64,000 bases of DNA, from positions 123,920-187,919 of the forward strand of contig MU128971.1 in NCBI GenBank assembly GCA_014904985.1. Reading direction: 5' to 3'. The DNA comes from Hydnum rufescens UP504. Lineage: Eukaryota > Basidiomycota > Agaricomycetes > Cantharellales > Hydnaceae. The position numbers and the translations under genes are program-made. The notes beneath the pieces were generated by a model that was not told the origin of the DNA, did no database searches, and saw only the letters and a program-made list of their open reading frames with translations. How positions within the stretch are numbered: the stretch's first letter is position 1; each line of letters starts with the position of its first letter. This document shows, piece by piece, positions 48,072-60,215 of the stretch.

Positions 48072-51000
48072 TTACAGAAGTTGTCCTGCAGCGTAGGAGG
48101 TACCGTTCAGGCCTCTCCCAATCAGCGACAATTCATTCGCAGCAGTGAGCGTTTTCTGAGTTGAGCGGGAACTGCAAAGCATTTGCTATGAGCAATGACC
48201 TCGACATCGAGATTCAGATAAACTACTGTACCTAACGATTGCTTTTACGAATGCATCTTTGGTGGCTTGATTAATCCTGGCGTTTCTAATTAACCGTTCC
48301 TACGGCATTAAAGGTTGGTAGGTAGTGATTCCGAATGCGATGCTGACAGGAACCCACCGACAACATACTGTGATGCAACCATTCGCGAGACTCCGAGGGA
48401 AGCTTGGCCACGAGCGTTGCAAGTACTGTGGCAAGGTTCGGCACAGAAGAACGGGGCGCTTCACCCACTATTCCGAGCACAAGCGCTCCCAACATCTCTT
48501 GACCGTGTAGACGGAGACAAGCACGCGCTGGTTCAAGGTTCTCTGCATCCTCCATGGAGCCCTTGATGTACGTCACCTTGACAAGGAGACACTTGGTCAA
48601 TTGTTCAGTCATGACATGGATAATGCGGCACACGAGAAATTTGCAACTTCCGACCAAAGAATATCGCTCTTGCAAACTTAGAGATTGAATGGCGCATCGC
48701 AACACACCCGAGGAGAGCTCTGCCGGTAATATGACCATGGCATGCAAAAACGTGCGCGTGATCTCATCCATGCAGGCAAAGAAAGCCTGGACGAGATCCG
48801 GGTTCTATTATCGCTTGATGCATGAGTCGATGCTCTAAACCACTAATCCAAGCTCAGGGATCGTCAACCTACCGTCTCCATGGCTCCCGGTGTACCAAGC
48901 GACCGTAGGGACGATATGACAAGACTCTGCGCAGCTTGATCAACCAGGTTTCGAACCTGCCCACCTGGCTCGGGCTTCAGTGAAATGAAGGACGGAGGAT
49001 CCAGCTGAACGACCAGACGAGAGGCCAGGTTAAGCCAGACGGCGGTCAGCTGGCGGTCGGCAGCCATACAGACGAGTTCCAAGACAGGTCCCGGAGGCAA
49101 TGATATCAGTGTCGCCTCACTGGGTAGAGCAGTAATGAATTTTATGAGCTCGCTCAGTACCTGATACAAGCGACATCAGCTGGTGAGCTGGAAAAAACCG
49201 TAATGAGGGGAGCACATTTGCTCACGTCGGCGATTTCAGGCACTGCAGACCACAAGCTCATCGTACGGCCAAGAAGGTTGAGAATGGCGTCACGCAGTTG
49301 GACGATGGAAAGAGCGTTCCTGCCTCGTTCGATTGAATGATGTGTGCGGACCCCTCCGCTGACTCTGGATCAGTAAAGTGGAATGTATCCGGTGATGGAC
49401 TGAGTCCCTTGGCGCAAGCGGTCAATATTTTCAACTGAAGTTCCACCTCTAGGCGGGCTTCCTCTGATTGCTGCTGTGAATATTAGGCCTTTAGCAGTGC
49501 AAGTCACGATCAACATAGTGAGACTTACCCCTGGTGCGCAGTCGAGAGCATTTGCCATTGCTCGACCACAGGACGTACTATTACCTAGTATAACAAGCAT
49601 CGTTACTTTGACAGTGAATTGAGTAAAACGGTCTGGTTCACACCTCAGTAGGGGCTATCGCTTGTTCGGGATGCAGGGCTTGGATCACGCTGGAAATGGC
49701 TTCGATAATTTTAGCTCGTTCAAAATCCTGAAAGTCTAATGGATTCCGGTGAGGCCAAAGATACGAAATAACTAGGACGACATACAGGAATAGATACAGA
49801 ACTTGCGTATAGCTCCGCGAACGAAGCAATATGGGGTGCTAATTGGGTTCGGTTGGCGTCACATAATTGCTTGAGAGCACTGGCGGCGATGAAAGATATT
49901 GTGGGGTCTCGAACGGCAACGACCACAAAGGAAATACAGCGAAGAAGAATGGATGCATCCTGCGATGTAAACCATGTTGCATATTCCCCTATGCTCTAAT
50001 CATCAAGCAGGTACAAAAGAAATAATAGAGGGACGCGACGTACCAATCAGACTTAAGGCAGTCTGCCTGACTAGATGATTCCCAGCCTCAGGAAAACGCT
50101 CAAGGGCTCCGAAAAGTCGGGACAGATAGGCATTGGATTGAAGAGGAACGGCGTCCTGGGCGCTCTTAACGCAGTAAAGGGAAGCTTCGACATCCTAAAG
50201 TAAACGTTGATTACACAATAACCCCGGGTTGATGATAGGCATACCTCCCAAACAATATCTGAAGGTTTTTTGGTGAGCAGATCCCGGACAATAGGCTCCA
50301 CGAGTATCCGTAAAGTCTCATCTCGAATTATGTAGTAGCTGCAAAAAATGTGGTCAGTGGCATATTGCATCCTTTGATTCCAACTGTTTGGATTACGCAT
50401 TGAGCACTGCCTCGCCAATGTCTCGACGATATCTGGACGGAATTTCGTCAGGATAGGTGGGAAACGGGAGGAGATAACTTACGCGATAAAAACGTCGATT
50501 TGATCTGAACGCGTGACATATTCCTATCGGGTGAGAAATCAATGGGCGACAAGCTTGAAAGCAACCGTACCATTAGACCAAGACTTCAAAACACTGGGTG
50601 GGGGCCATCGAGACTTTCTTTGGAGAATACCCACAAGCTCCGCATACACCTGATGGACGATACTCATCTGGGCGCCCTCGGTATCTGAAAAGAAGTCGGC
50701 GTCAAGTAGAGCCTCGCCGAAGTATGTCCAGAAAGAGATCGTCATCTTGGCGAGGGGAATCTTCGGATCAGAGGTACTCCACATAAAATCAATGAAAAGA
50801 GGCTAACATCACTTTCCTGCTCATCTACTCCATACCATCCTGGAAAGCCAGAGAAACCCATGAACACTCTGAGAAAAGTCTGGACTCTCGGGTCAGGAAG
50901 GTGAGTCGCAATAAACGAAATAGAATGGTCTCCAAGAGCGACAAGGAGCTTGCACAGTGCCCTGGAAGACTCGTCGATCTCACCCGCTAGAGGACTTGTC

Positions 51001-52230
51001 CATGAGCGGGCGTATACGTGCGTGAAGGGAAGAGACTCACATTCCAGACTAGAATCATAGATCAACCTTCCCTGGTGTTCGAGCCAGAAAAGGATTGGTT
51101 CGGTCAAGATTTTGGTTCCTGTACCACCGGACAGCGAGGAAGAGGATAGGATTTCGATGACCACATTACATGATGGTATGAACATGTCGGACTGCGACAA
51201 ATTAGATAATAGAAGAGGGACAAGGGTCGTGATATCGCTGGACAAAAGGCATGTAGTTAGAATATAGACGGGCGAAAGGGGATAACTACCTCGACGGTAC
51301 ATGCTGAATCCAAGCCTCGAAGCACTTGAGTGCCGCTAGTTTTTCGCTCAAGGGCCGGCGAGGTTGATTAAGGGAAGTAGTGACAGCTTGAGAAACCATG
51401 GACGTCGCTTCTCTGATCGATGCATTGAGATGTATTCTGCAGTACGCCGGGTCAGTAGAGTAAAACAAGGTCGATTGACAGAAGGTAACACCTGCTAGGT
51501 CCTACCAAATCGGACCTCGATACCTCCTCCGCCACGATGGATAGGTAGTCTAGAGCGGCCTCTGAAGACATACCCATTGAAATTAGAGAGGATGAGGACG
51601 ACAGAACCCAATTCGGCCATCGTGAGGGATTGAAAGTACACAGACGCAGGGCCAAGGAGACCAGCTTTGAAGAGGGAAAGCAGTCAGTATTCGCGGTATT
51701 TCAAAGAGAAAGAAAGGTACCGCTGCGTATAGCTTTCGAAGAACCACTTTACTGTACGCATTGACCGAGGCGTAACCTGTGAGATTCAGAAGTGATTCAC
51801 GAAAGACATCAACGTCCGTATCGGGAAGCGTATCCCTTTGCTATAATTAAGTTGCCACATATGGAGACAAGTGAACTGAGGCTTACCAGTCGCGGGAGAT
51901 CTTGACCTGAGCAGTATGTGCACCGAAGAATTGAACGTTCGGATCCTAGGCGCCATGTTCTGGTCATTCGAAAACTAGGATCCGACCGAATGTGCATACC
52001 TCATGGTGAAGAAAGGGTGCAATCAGACTCCAAGCCTCAACGCGTTTCTGAACGTCGAAGAGCTGATGCTGCAACAGTTGCTGTTGGGCTGGGGTACATT
52101 GACCAGAATACAGTTGTAGCACGATCTAATGCTCATCGAGACGAGTCGGTGAACGCCTAGGGAACAAGATATAGAGACAAACCGAAGAGGCTTGTTGAAG
52201 GTCATTCGGTGAGAGTGTCGGTATACCCAT
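48072..52230 (-). CDS. Importin-13-like karyopherin (importin-beta superfamily)
   Basis: A nuclear transport receptor made of HEAT repeats. The proposed start is MGIPTLSPNDLQQASS (52230), spliced to IVLQLYSGQCTPAQQQLLQHQLF. Then comes DPNVQFFGAHTAQVKISRDW (about 51895-51955), the usual N-terminal importin-beta signature. Further helices include FNPSRWPNWVLSSSSSLI (near 51580-51640). The C-terminus shows APRSSVPNLATVLATLVAKLP, then after introns KTLTAANELSLIGRGLNG and a stop at 48072-48074, as in importin-13/Kap111-type proteins. More than fifteen short introns are likely; exact borders were not all set. It converges with aconitase, the stops being about 130 bp apart. Confidence 0.8.
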
Positions 52231-52619
52231 CTCTAAATCACATGAAAGCGGCCCTTCCCGAACCTCATTATCTAATACTATACCTAGCTCTTCGTGGCCG
52301 GTTTGATGCCTCGAAAATGCGGGGAACGAGTAGTATGGAAATTATATGGAGCTTGAGGTGTACATTTCTGGTGATAGATGGGGGTTTCTGTAGGATATGC
52401 CATCGAACGAAGTTGAGGGACATGGAACTCGCATCATTTTCTGCATGAATTAATGGTTGAAACCTAATTTTGTGTATGCATGGTGCGTAGGACAAGTCCT
52501 GCGGTAACCGCATAGAATAGATGGGATGACAGTGGCATGCAAGTTATTGCGGAAGATAATGTAAGGTCAAGGCTACTATATGGATACACAGTTCACGTCC
52601 GCCCCAAGACCCCAAGCCG

Positions 52620-54941
52620 TCATTCAGAAGCTTCTTCCTCTTGCTCAGCCTGCTCTGCCAGTTGCACCTTTTTCTTCATGTTGCTCACTGCCCAATAAAG
52701 TAGCACCTATTCAGCACATGTAGATTCATGCGATAGACTCGTTCTACGCACTCTCACGAGATATAGCACTTGTGGTCATCCACCCTTCAGGAAATATGGC
52801 CACAATCTAGAGAGAGACTTAAGAGGAAGAGAGCAGGCGGGAGATGAACCCCCACCTTTTGGTACAGCGCCTTCCTCCTGGTCTGCTCACTCACGTGTTG
52901 ATGATTATCAGGCTCGTATTCGCTGGAGTCGAAAGTTTTAATTCAGCCTAGAGCCACAGTCGGAAGACGAAATTGGAGACGGACGCTATCACATTTGCCA
53001 TGCTGACCAGCTCGTTGTTTAAGTTGACAAGCTGCCACACCAATCCCTTGATCGCATCGGTCCAACGATACTTCTGTGCAGGTGGAGCGGCATCACGCTC
53101 CTTTTTGGTAGCTTGGGTTCCGGACGCCGCTTCCTCGACAGCAACAGTGAGGGTTTCTCCCATTACACCCCCCTCACCTTCCATCTCCTGGGAAGTAAAC
53201 CAGCAACCGATCAGCATTGCCTTAGATCTAAAAGGATTATTGCATTGACACCACGTACGGCGGCCCTGGCTGCACGCTTTTTTTCCTGTTTTCCTCTGCA
53301 TCCGATGGTGAGAATTGGAAGAAAGTCCAATATGACAATCAGAAACCGGCTCACCCCATCTCGCGACATCATCCCGATGCGCCTGCTGAGCCGCGTTAAA
53401 ACCAGCGATAACCAGGTCACGGAGCTGCTCAAGTAAGGCATCCATGCGCTTGTTGATGATTTGCTGATGTCGGTCGTAAATAAGTCGCTTGACAAGTTTC
53501 TATAATGATGGGTTAAGAAACTAGCAATGGCGAGAAAAACGCGATCAAATCTACCTTCATGGTAAAATTATTATAGGGAAATATCTCGGGAAGGTATCGG
53601 AAGAAATTATCATCATACTCGTCCAGTTCCACAGCCTTTAGAGCGACATCTGCCAACGGGGCACGTAGGGCTGTGGGAAATTTACTCTTGACAGTAAAAT
53701 CTTCCTTGCCAATGGCTTCCTGTAATGTGCGGAACTCCTTCTCCAGGGCTGGAGAAAATACATGCTAGGAAGACCCCGGTGATTAGCGGGAGTGGACAGG
53801 CTAGAATTAAGCGCAGGCTGCGAACCACGTCAGAAACACTAGATCGTTTGCGTTTCTTGGAATCCATCGAGTGCGAATCAGCAGGCTGAATGGTATCGGA
53901 AGCGATGGGACGATCAAGAGGGACATGGAGACCTTCTCCATTCTCCATTTTCATCCTTTTAACTGGAGAACGACCTTGCTCTTGATTTGTATGGTCGTTA
54001 TCATCGACCAATGCGATGGGACTATCACGGGTACCATCGCCGAATAACATGGGCGAGGTGCGGCCTGACCCGCTGGATTTATTCTGATTTGTTGGGCCTT
54101 GGTCGACAGTAGACATTGATGGTGCGGAAGTTGCAACGGAGTCTTTATTAAAAGGCAATGATGCTGAAGCTCCGGCGGGGGCGAAGCCTGGGAGATGTCT
54201 CTTCTTCTTCGGCTTCTTGAGCGCGCTAGAGGTACTATGAGATACACCGGGCAGCAAAAGGGTGGCTAATCCCAAGGACTTGACATACCTGTCCAAGACC
54301 AAAGTAACATCTCCACTGTTGACGTAGAAGCCCTTCTGCTTGGTTTGGGCGAAATGAGTTGGGGCATCAACACCAAGATCCGAGTCGTCGATAAAAGGGT
54401 CATTGAGATCATAGTACTCATTGTCGGGATCCACGCGTTTCTTACGACGCCTGACTTTTGTTGGTGGATTGTTGGTGGAAGTCTCAGTGACTTTGACAGC
54501 ACTCTCGTCCTCGTCCTCGTCCTCATCGCCACTACTACTGACACTGTCTCTCCGGATGGGTGGTGGAGTTGGATGGCGTTGACCGGTGTCTTTTGTGAGT
54601 TGGAGAATGTTGACGGAGTAGTTACTGGGACCGCCAAGGGCGATATTGAGCCGGACAGTAATAGGAGCAGGCGGTGGCGGCGGCGGCGGCGGCGGAGTAG
54701 TTCTTGTTGCAGCAACAGCAACTTTCGATTTTGGTTTTGACCTTTCTGCAGGAGGATGGGGATGGTTGTTATTGATTTGCTCGGAGACATTGTCGTTTGG
54801 CCCAGACCCCAGGTTTTCAGTTGCCACACCATCTAAAGGGATGGTGGTTGGGGAGGACGGCGAGGGCGAGGCATGGGAATGAGAACGAGTGGGAACCAAT
54901 GAGCCCACGTCGGACGTTGCCCCACCATCTACCTCCTCCAT
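52620..54941 (-). CDS. HPC2: HIR complex subunit HPC2 / ubinuclein family
   Basis: HPC2/ubinuclein binds histone H3.3-H4 and helps the HIR chaperone deposit histones outside S phase. The start is MEEVDGGATSDVGSL at 54941. A low-complexity region with nine prolines (about 54673-54700) is followed by an acidic stretch and the conserved HPC2 domain YYDLNDPFIDDSDLGVDAPT and FAQTKQKGFYVNSGDV (about 54295-54420). A basic linker (KKPKKKRH, SKKRKRSS) precedes the ubinuclein middle domain (LEKEFRTLQEAIGKEDFTVK, FPTALRAPLADVALKAVELD, MDALLEQLRDLVIAGFNAAQ). The end is VSNMKKKVQLAEQAEQEEE with a stop at 52620-52622. About seven introns. Frame intact as far as seen. Confidence 0.85.
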
Positions 54942-55324
54942 CTTATTTATTTGGGAGCTGGATCAGGAGACGAAAGGAAACGAGTTGCCCGAGCCCACAG
55001 ACGCGTAGGATCCGTGTGAGGAAAGAGGAGCAAGAACGGAATGGGAGGAGATTTCTGAGGCCAGAAGATGCGCGAATTTGTTCAATATTCGACTGCTATA
55101 GTGTATACCCCTCTTACACCACGGTGTCTCACTGCTACAGTCTACATGTCTTAGCAGTGCATCTCTGATTACGCACAGTGCCCTGCACCGTACAAAGTAT
55201 CCGCAATTCTGAATGGTTCCATATGTAGCATAGGGCCATAGATTATTATTGCATATGGAATGTGGAACTGTACACTTCCAAGTCATGTTAGTTAAAGATT
55301 TGAAGACATGTATAGTAAACCCTC
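54942..55324. other. Intergenic, HPC2 promoter side
   Basis: A 383-bp gap between the HPC2 start and the velvet-gene stop, both on the minus strand. No further feature seen. Confidence 0.4.
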
Positions 55325-58110
55325 TCAAGAGCTAGAACGATCGGATGTGATGTACCCAATACTCAGCGTATTCTTCTTCACCATCGTCGGATTGGCATCA
55401 TGGTTGGGCGAGGGCAGGATGATGGGAGAACGGGGCGTCCCAATATTATTAGGGATGGCCCCTCCTAGGACCCCCATATCAGGATCAGATGCTTCTCGAC
55501 GGAACGACATATGAGGGTGGGGCACTGGACCACCATAAAGAGATGACGAATCCACAACCGCCGAACCATAGCGGTGATCACCATCGTAGGACATTGACGC
55601 AGGACTTTGAGCAGGAACGGCCTGGCCGTGAGAATAGTACGAATGAGGGATGTGATCATGTTGAGGTTGGGGTTGAGGGTGCGATACGTGGTGACCTTGG
55701 TGGTGATGGTGGGGGTCGCCTGCATGTGTACGGGATGGTGCTCATGAGGTGGCACTCCTCCACGGAGTGGTGGCAACGTCAGATTCGGATTATGTTCGGG
55801 CGGAGGGGTAGGGCGCACAGAATCGTCGGAAGACTTGTCCCGGGTGATGGTGTCAAATGTAGGTCGGCTGCCTGGCCTCCCGGCGGCCTCCACGTGGACT
55901 GCACTTTGTGCAGGATATGTCAACGTTGACGACTCCTGCGGGGCTCGATAATTGAACGACGCCTGCTGGGCTTGGACCGGCCCATTGGACCACGTCCCTG
56001 AAGGTGCTGAGTTACGGATGTGATACTGCGCATGGGGGTCGTAGGACAGCTGCTGGACGGGTGGATGGGGCTGGTGCGTCAGGTTTTGAGAGACAGTTGC
56101 CACATGGCCATCACGGGGATCGGAGGGGTAATACTGAGAAGTCGGCATGGTAGAGTAGTGCGACTGGCCACCGTGAGGGACCGGATATGAAGAATACGAG
56201 CTCGAGCTCTGAGATGGAACGTTATCTCGTTCTCGCTCGTGCCCCAAGGGAGCGGTTCGGGCCTCTCCAATAGACATCTCTTGTGAGGCACGATACTCGC
56301 CTGGAGGCGCTCCAACTGGGTGATAAGTATACCCTTGCGAATTGGAACGATATCAGCCAGGTTCCTACAAGTACCAGGTAGAAAGACATATACGTACCGG
56401 TAGCCAGATGTTGCTGCTGGTGATGGTGGGGCAGTTGTGACGAGGGTGGTGGTGGAGGGTGTTGAGAGTAATAGGGTGCTTGGGGATATGAGAGATAAGA
56501 ATGAGGGGAAGCGGGAGGATACGGCGAATGACGAGCCAGTGCTTCTCGCGGGGGTCCTTGTGTGGGCATCTCATGAGGCGAGCTGTAAGCCCCCGGTGGC
56601 GGCGGGGGAGACATGCCATAGACTGGACGAGAAGTTACCCGGTGTTGTTGTTGTTGCTGAGGTGGCACGGCAATTGAAGTGGCACCAGAAGCAGACGGGA
56701 AATTCTGAGTCTGGCTCGGAGGATACTGCTGCTGAGGTTGCCGATTGGCTGCACCTTGCCTTCCAGTAGACCAACCGGGTGATGCCGTCTGGGGATGTTG
56801 TGAGTGATGTGCTTGGTGTGATTGAGGGGGATATACAGGTGAAAGAGGCTGGGCGGGAGCGGGATATTCGGGTTCGGTCGGAGGCCCAGGGGCAACGGGG
56901 TGGATGGGGGGCTGGGTGGGTTGTGACGGCACATAAGATCCGCTAGGGAGGACGGACCAAGAGTCCACACTGCTGCCCTGTTCATCGCTGGCATTTTGCG
57001 AGGTCGACGTATTCATCAACTTTGGCCGCTTCGTGGTGCGCTCGAACTTGCCTTTCCCCTTGCCCAAGTCCGAAGCGGCTCGGGGACGCTTCGCAAGGCG
57101 ACTGTCTTCAGGGGACAATCCGGAACTGGACGCAGTGACGGGCAATGTTTCGGGATCCTCGCCAGGAAGAGTACCATCGGCGTCGTTGGTAGAAGAGACG
57201 GCAGAGATTTCTTGCGTATCCGGATATCCTTTCGTATCCGAATTTTGATGCCCTGATCAGCCAAAGAGCACGAGAGCTGGGTGGACTCTAGACGGAAATG
57301 AAAGACACGGAACACTACTGAGTCTCACGGATAGTAAAGAGAGCGGCAGCCGACCTTCCATGCCCGGGAACTTTTTTGCTGTATACACATAGAACGGATT
57401 GGAGAAAATGGATTTACAGTGATGGACTTTCGGGCTGGATACAAAAAACGATGTGGATTAATCGAGAATAGTGGGGCCCCACCAACATACCCTTTAACTT
57501 CAAACAGACTTAGTTTTAACCTATAGCTACCTTCGGTGCGCACACTGAGATCCGGGAAGACGAAGAAACCGGCGTCCTGACCGTTGTTTTCCGAGTCTTT
57601 AAGATGATATAGGCTCGAAACAACGGAACCCGTTGTGCAACGAGTCTTGCCATCCTTGAGAACGTGGAGCTCATCGTCAGAATCCGGAGAGGCTAATGAT
57701 GCGAACATAAAATAATAAGGGTTTTGGAGGAAAGGAGCTGGAGGCAGCTGGAGAGTCGGTACGCGAGTGCGAGCCTCCCGCTGGATCGTGTTCAATAACG
57801 CGAAGCTGAACGATCGGTGGGGGATCGATTGGGCGACGATCAGCTGTTCATGAAGAGAGAGAGATAAGACGGAAAAGACACTGAGGATGGTGAGGATAGT
57901 GTATGATACCTTTTCCTCCTGGGGAGAAGGGATATGAAGGGAATTAGAAGAGCACGAGAAGGGAGCGATGGAAAACAGACTGACCAAGACCGCACATCCT
58001 CGCCGCCTTGGGCTGCTGGCGGACGATGAGCTGGTATTCTACGAAGTTGAGCAGCCCAGTGAGCGCGATGAGAAAGGATAGAGCGCGTCCGTGTACCTGT
58101 GTTCATAGAA
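55325..58110 (-). CDS. Velvet-domain transcriptional regulator (VelB/VosA type) with long P/Q/H-rich tail
   Basis: Velvet proteins bind DNA with an NF-kB-like fold and control fungal development and secondary metabolism. The domain is spread over short exons: YQLIVRQQPKAARMCGLG (about 58010-58070), ADRRPIDPPPIVQLRVI (about 57800-57850), PYYFMFASLASPDSDDELHV, RCTTGSVVSSLYHLKD, AGFFVFPDLSVRTEGSYRLK (about 57500-57570), VYTAKKFPGMEE and SLADQGIKIRIRKDIR (about 57225-57280). A nuclear-signal-like KRPRAASDLGKGKGK and a tail of about 500 residues rich in Pro, Gln, His and Ser follow. The stop is at 55325-55327. The frame needs one more G (plus strand) in the G-run at 55711-55715, and one shift near 57740-57790; both may be sequencing errors. 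The N-terminal exon is not resolved. Confidence 0.8.
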
Positions 58111-58275
58111 AAGCCAGAGAACGGGGAGATATGTCGTTTGAAGGAATCCTGGTACTTGGCCACGATTTCAGAAAACAGGACCCCCAACGAATTTATATTC
58201 ACCGCCTTGAAAATCTGCTTCCGGAGGCATGCATCCGGTAGTATTCTAACTACAGGCGTCTAAGTGCAATTTTTT

Positions 58276-59790
58276 CTACAACCCCAGTTCGTCCGCATAC
58301 GGTAGCTGAACTACATCTCCGATTGCAACATACGTGGGCTTTCCAGCCAGCAGGGTTCTTGTTGCCTTCGGAGGAAAAAATGTTGCTTTAATATATACGC
58401 CCATAATAGTCCGCAATATTTCCGAAGACAAACCTTGGTAACCTCCGGTTCTCCCACTCCTTCAAGAGCCTTCAATGGATTTTCAACGGTGTGGGTTGAT
58501 TTCGTAAGTAGCTGTGCACATAATGTCCTCAGCCTGACATCGCGTTCAGAAACCACAGGTCATACCTGAGCGGCTACAGAAGCTGTCAGTCCCTCATGTC
58601 CTTCAAGAGCGCTTGCCGCGGAGAACCTAGCCTTCGAAAGCGCCCGTGTAAGAGCATCGGAGTTGATGGCGCCAGCACCGGCATCTTTGAGTGCCTTCAC
58701 GGCAATCTTTCCTGCCTCCTTCACCACTTCAGTGGTCGGTCCTTGGATCAAGATACCCAGCAATGCTCCATCACTGTACGATTCATGCACAACCTGGACG
58801 GAGGCTTCGACGGGAAGCACTGACAATGGAGAAAGGCCCTCAGACCACTTCATTGACGGAGTCGGGTCGAGATATGATGAAAGTACCGCGAGAGGTGGTG
58901 ATGGTGTCGACGTGCCGAATCCAATGAAAATCGTTGGGAGGGTGTGTGCGCTGATTCGCGATTCACCTCCATAGTACTTGGTGGGGATAGTCGCCGTTGT
59001 ACCAGATGTCAATCCTTCCAAACTTTTCTGCACCAGTTGTGTGAGGTCCGCGACTTGGACATTGGAACCGATGATCGCTACGTTATCCTTGGTGAATGTC
59101 TGCGCGGCGAATGCCTTCACGTCTTCAACAGTAATCGTGTTATGTGATGGTGCTAGCAATGGATTTCCGAGCCCACTACGGAAGGCAAGAGTGTGCGCGA
59201 CGTCAATGGCGACGACAGCAGGATCAGCGGAGGCTGCGCGGGCCTCAGCCTCAATTTGCGGAGCCACAGACTCGTGGAGTTCATGATTTGCAAAATTAGA
59301 TGAAGTGACGAGGCCAGACAGAACATCGACAAAGTATTTCCTAGACACTGGCTCAGTAGCGCTCAATTTTTGTCACAATGCCAACGTACTCATCACCGCG
59401 CAAGAATTGAGCTGTGAAAGCAAGGTATTCCCTTCCAAGAGTGACCGAGAGCACGACCTCCAAGCAACTCGCTTTCCCTAACTGTTTTCAATGCGGAACG
59501 TTGGGAGGTGCCCTATAGCCAGAGGAATAAATTCACAAATCAGGCTGGGACAATATCCGATAAGACTGGAGGAATAATTGACCGACCTTAAAGGCGAAGT
59601 TTTTGAGGACATGAGCTAACCCGGGCTTGGCTTCAAAACGTGGGCCTGCTTTGAGAACGAGCGATACCGAAGCTGCGGGTCGCCCGCCGTCGACGACCGA
59701 GACCTTGAGTAAGGACTCAGAAACGGTAGCAAAACCACTACTTTGAAGTAGACGTGCACGACATGCTCGAGCTGCCGAGCGACGGAACAT
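58276..59790 (-). CDS. QCR2: Cytochrome bc1 complex core protein 2 (QCR2)
   Basis: A subunit of mitochondrial respiratory complex III in the M16 peptidase fold, without catalytic zinc. The N-terminus (MFRRSAARACRARLLQSSGFATVS) is a presequence. Then come SVSLVLKAGPRFEAKPGLAHVLKNFAFK, VSRKYFVDVLSGLVTSSNF, GNPLLAPSHNTITVEDVKAF, YYGGESRISA, SDGALLGILIQGP and SKARFSAASALEGHEGLTAS. The inverted zinc motif HxxEH of active M16 enzymes is absent, as expected. The end is KPTYVAIGDVVQLPYADELGL with a stop at 58276-58278. About five introns. No break found. Confidence 0.9.
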
Positions 59791-60215
59791 GAGCGAAGAC
59801 CAAACAGTAATGGTCGGCAGTGGGCCGGCGTTTGCCGGCTGGAGATTTCTACGGTACTCTTGCTCAAAGCAATTTCATGTGTGGAATTGTCTAGCAAACT
59901 GTATCAACAGATCCTAAATTTATGCTGGAGTTTTGCTGGCGCTACAGCTCCGAAATCTTCAAGTACAGACATTCCCTACCATTTGCACGCGCTATTACTC
60001 GAAGTCAGCCATATAATAATTAGGCGGATTATGTCTACCTCGAATAAAAAATACGTATCATGGGACTTTGTCTGTGGTGGGGCACTGGCGAATCTCGCAC
60101 ATTAACGGACGGCAGAGGTGGAGCTGGCAGATACTACTATTGAATTATATAACATCCTGCGTAGGCACATATAACGAGAACGAACAGGAGAACATGCTCC
60201 GTCATTCTGAAGGTA
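59791..60215. other. Intergenic, QCR2 promoter side
   Basis: A 425-bp gap between the QCR2 start and the acyl-CoA synthetase stop. No other gene seen. Confidence 0.4.

Noticed and set aside
54266..54832. Open frames rich in Arg/Gly opposite or out of frame with HPC2
   Set aside because: Shadows of the Pro-run and low-complexity part of HPC2; the HPC2 domain fixes the true frame.
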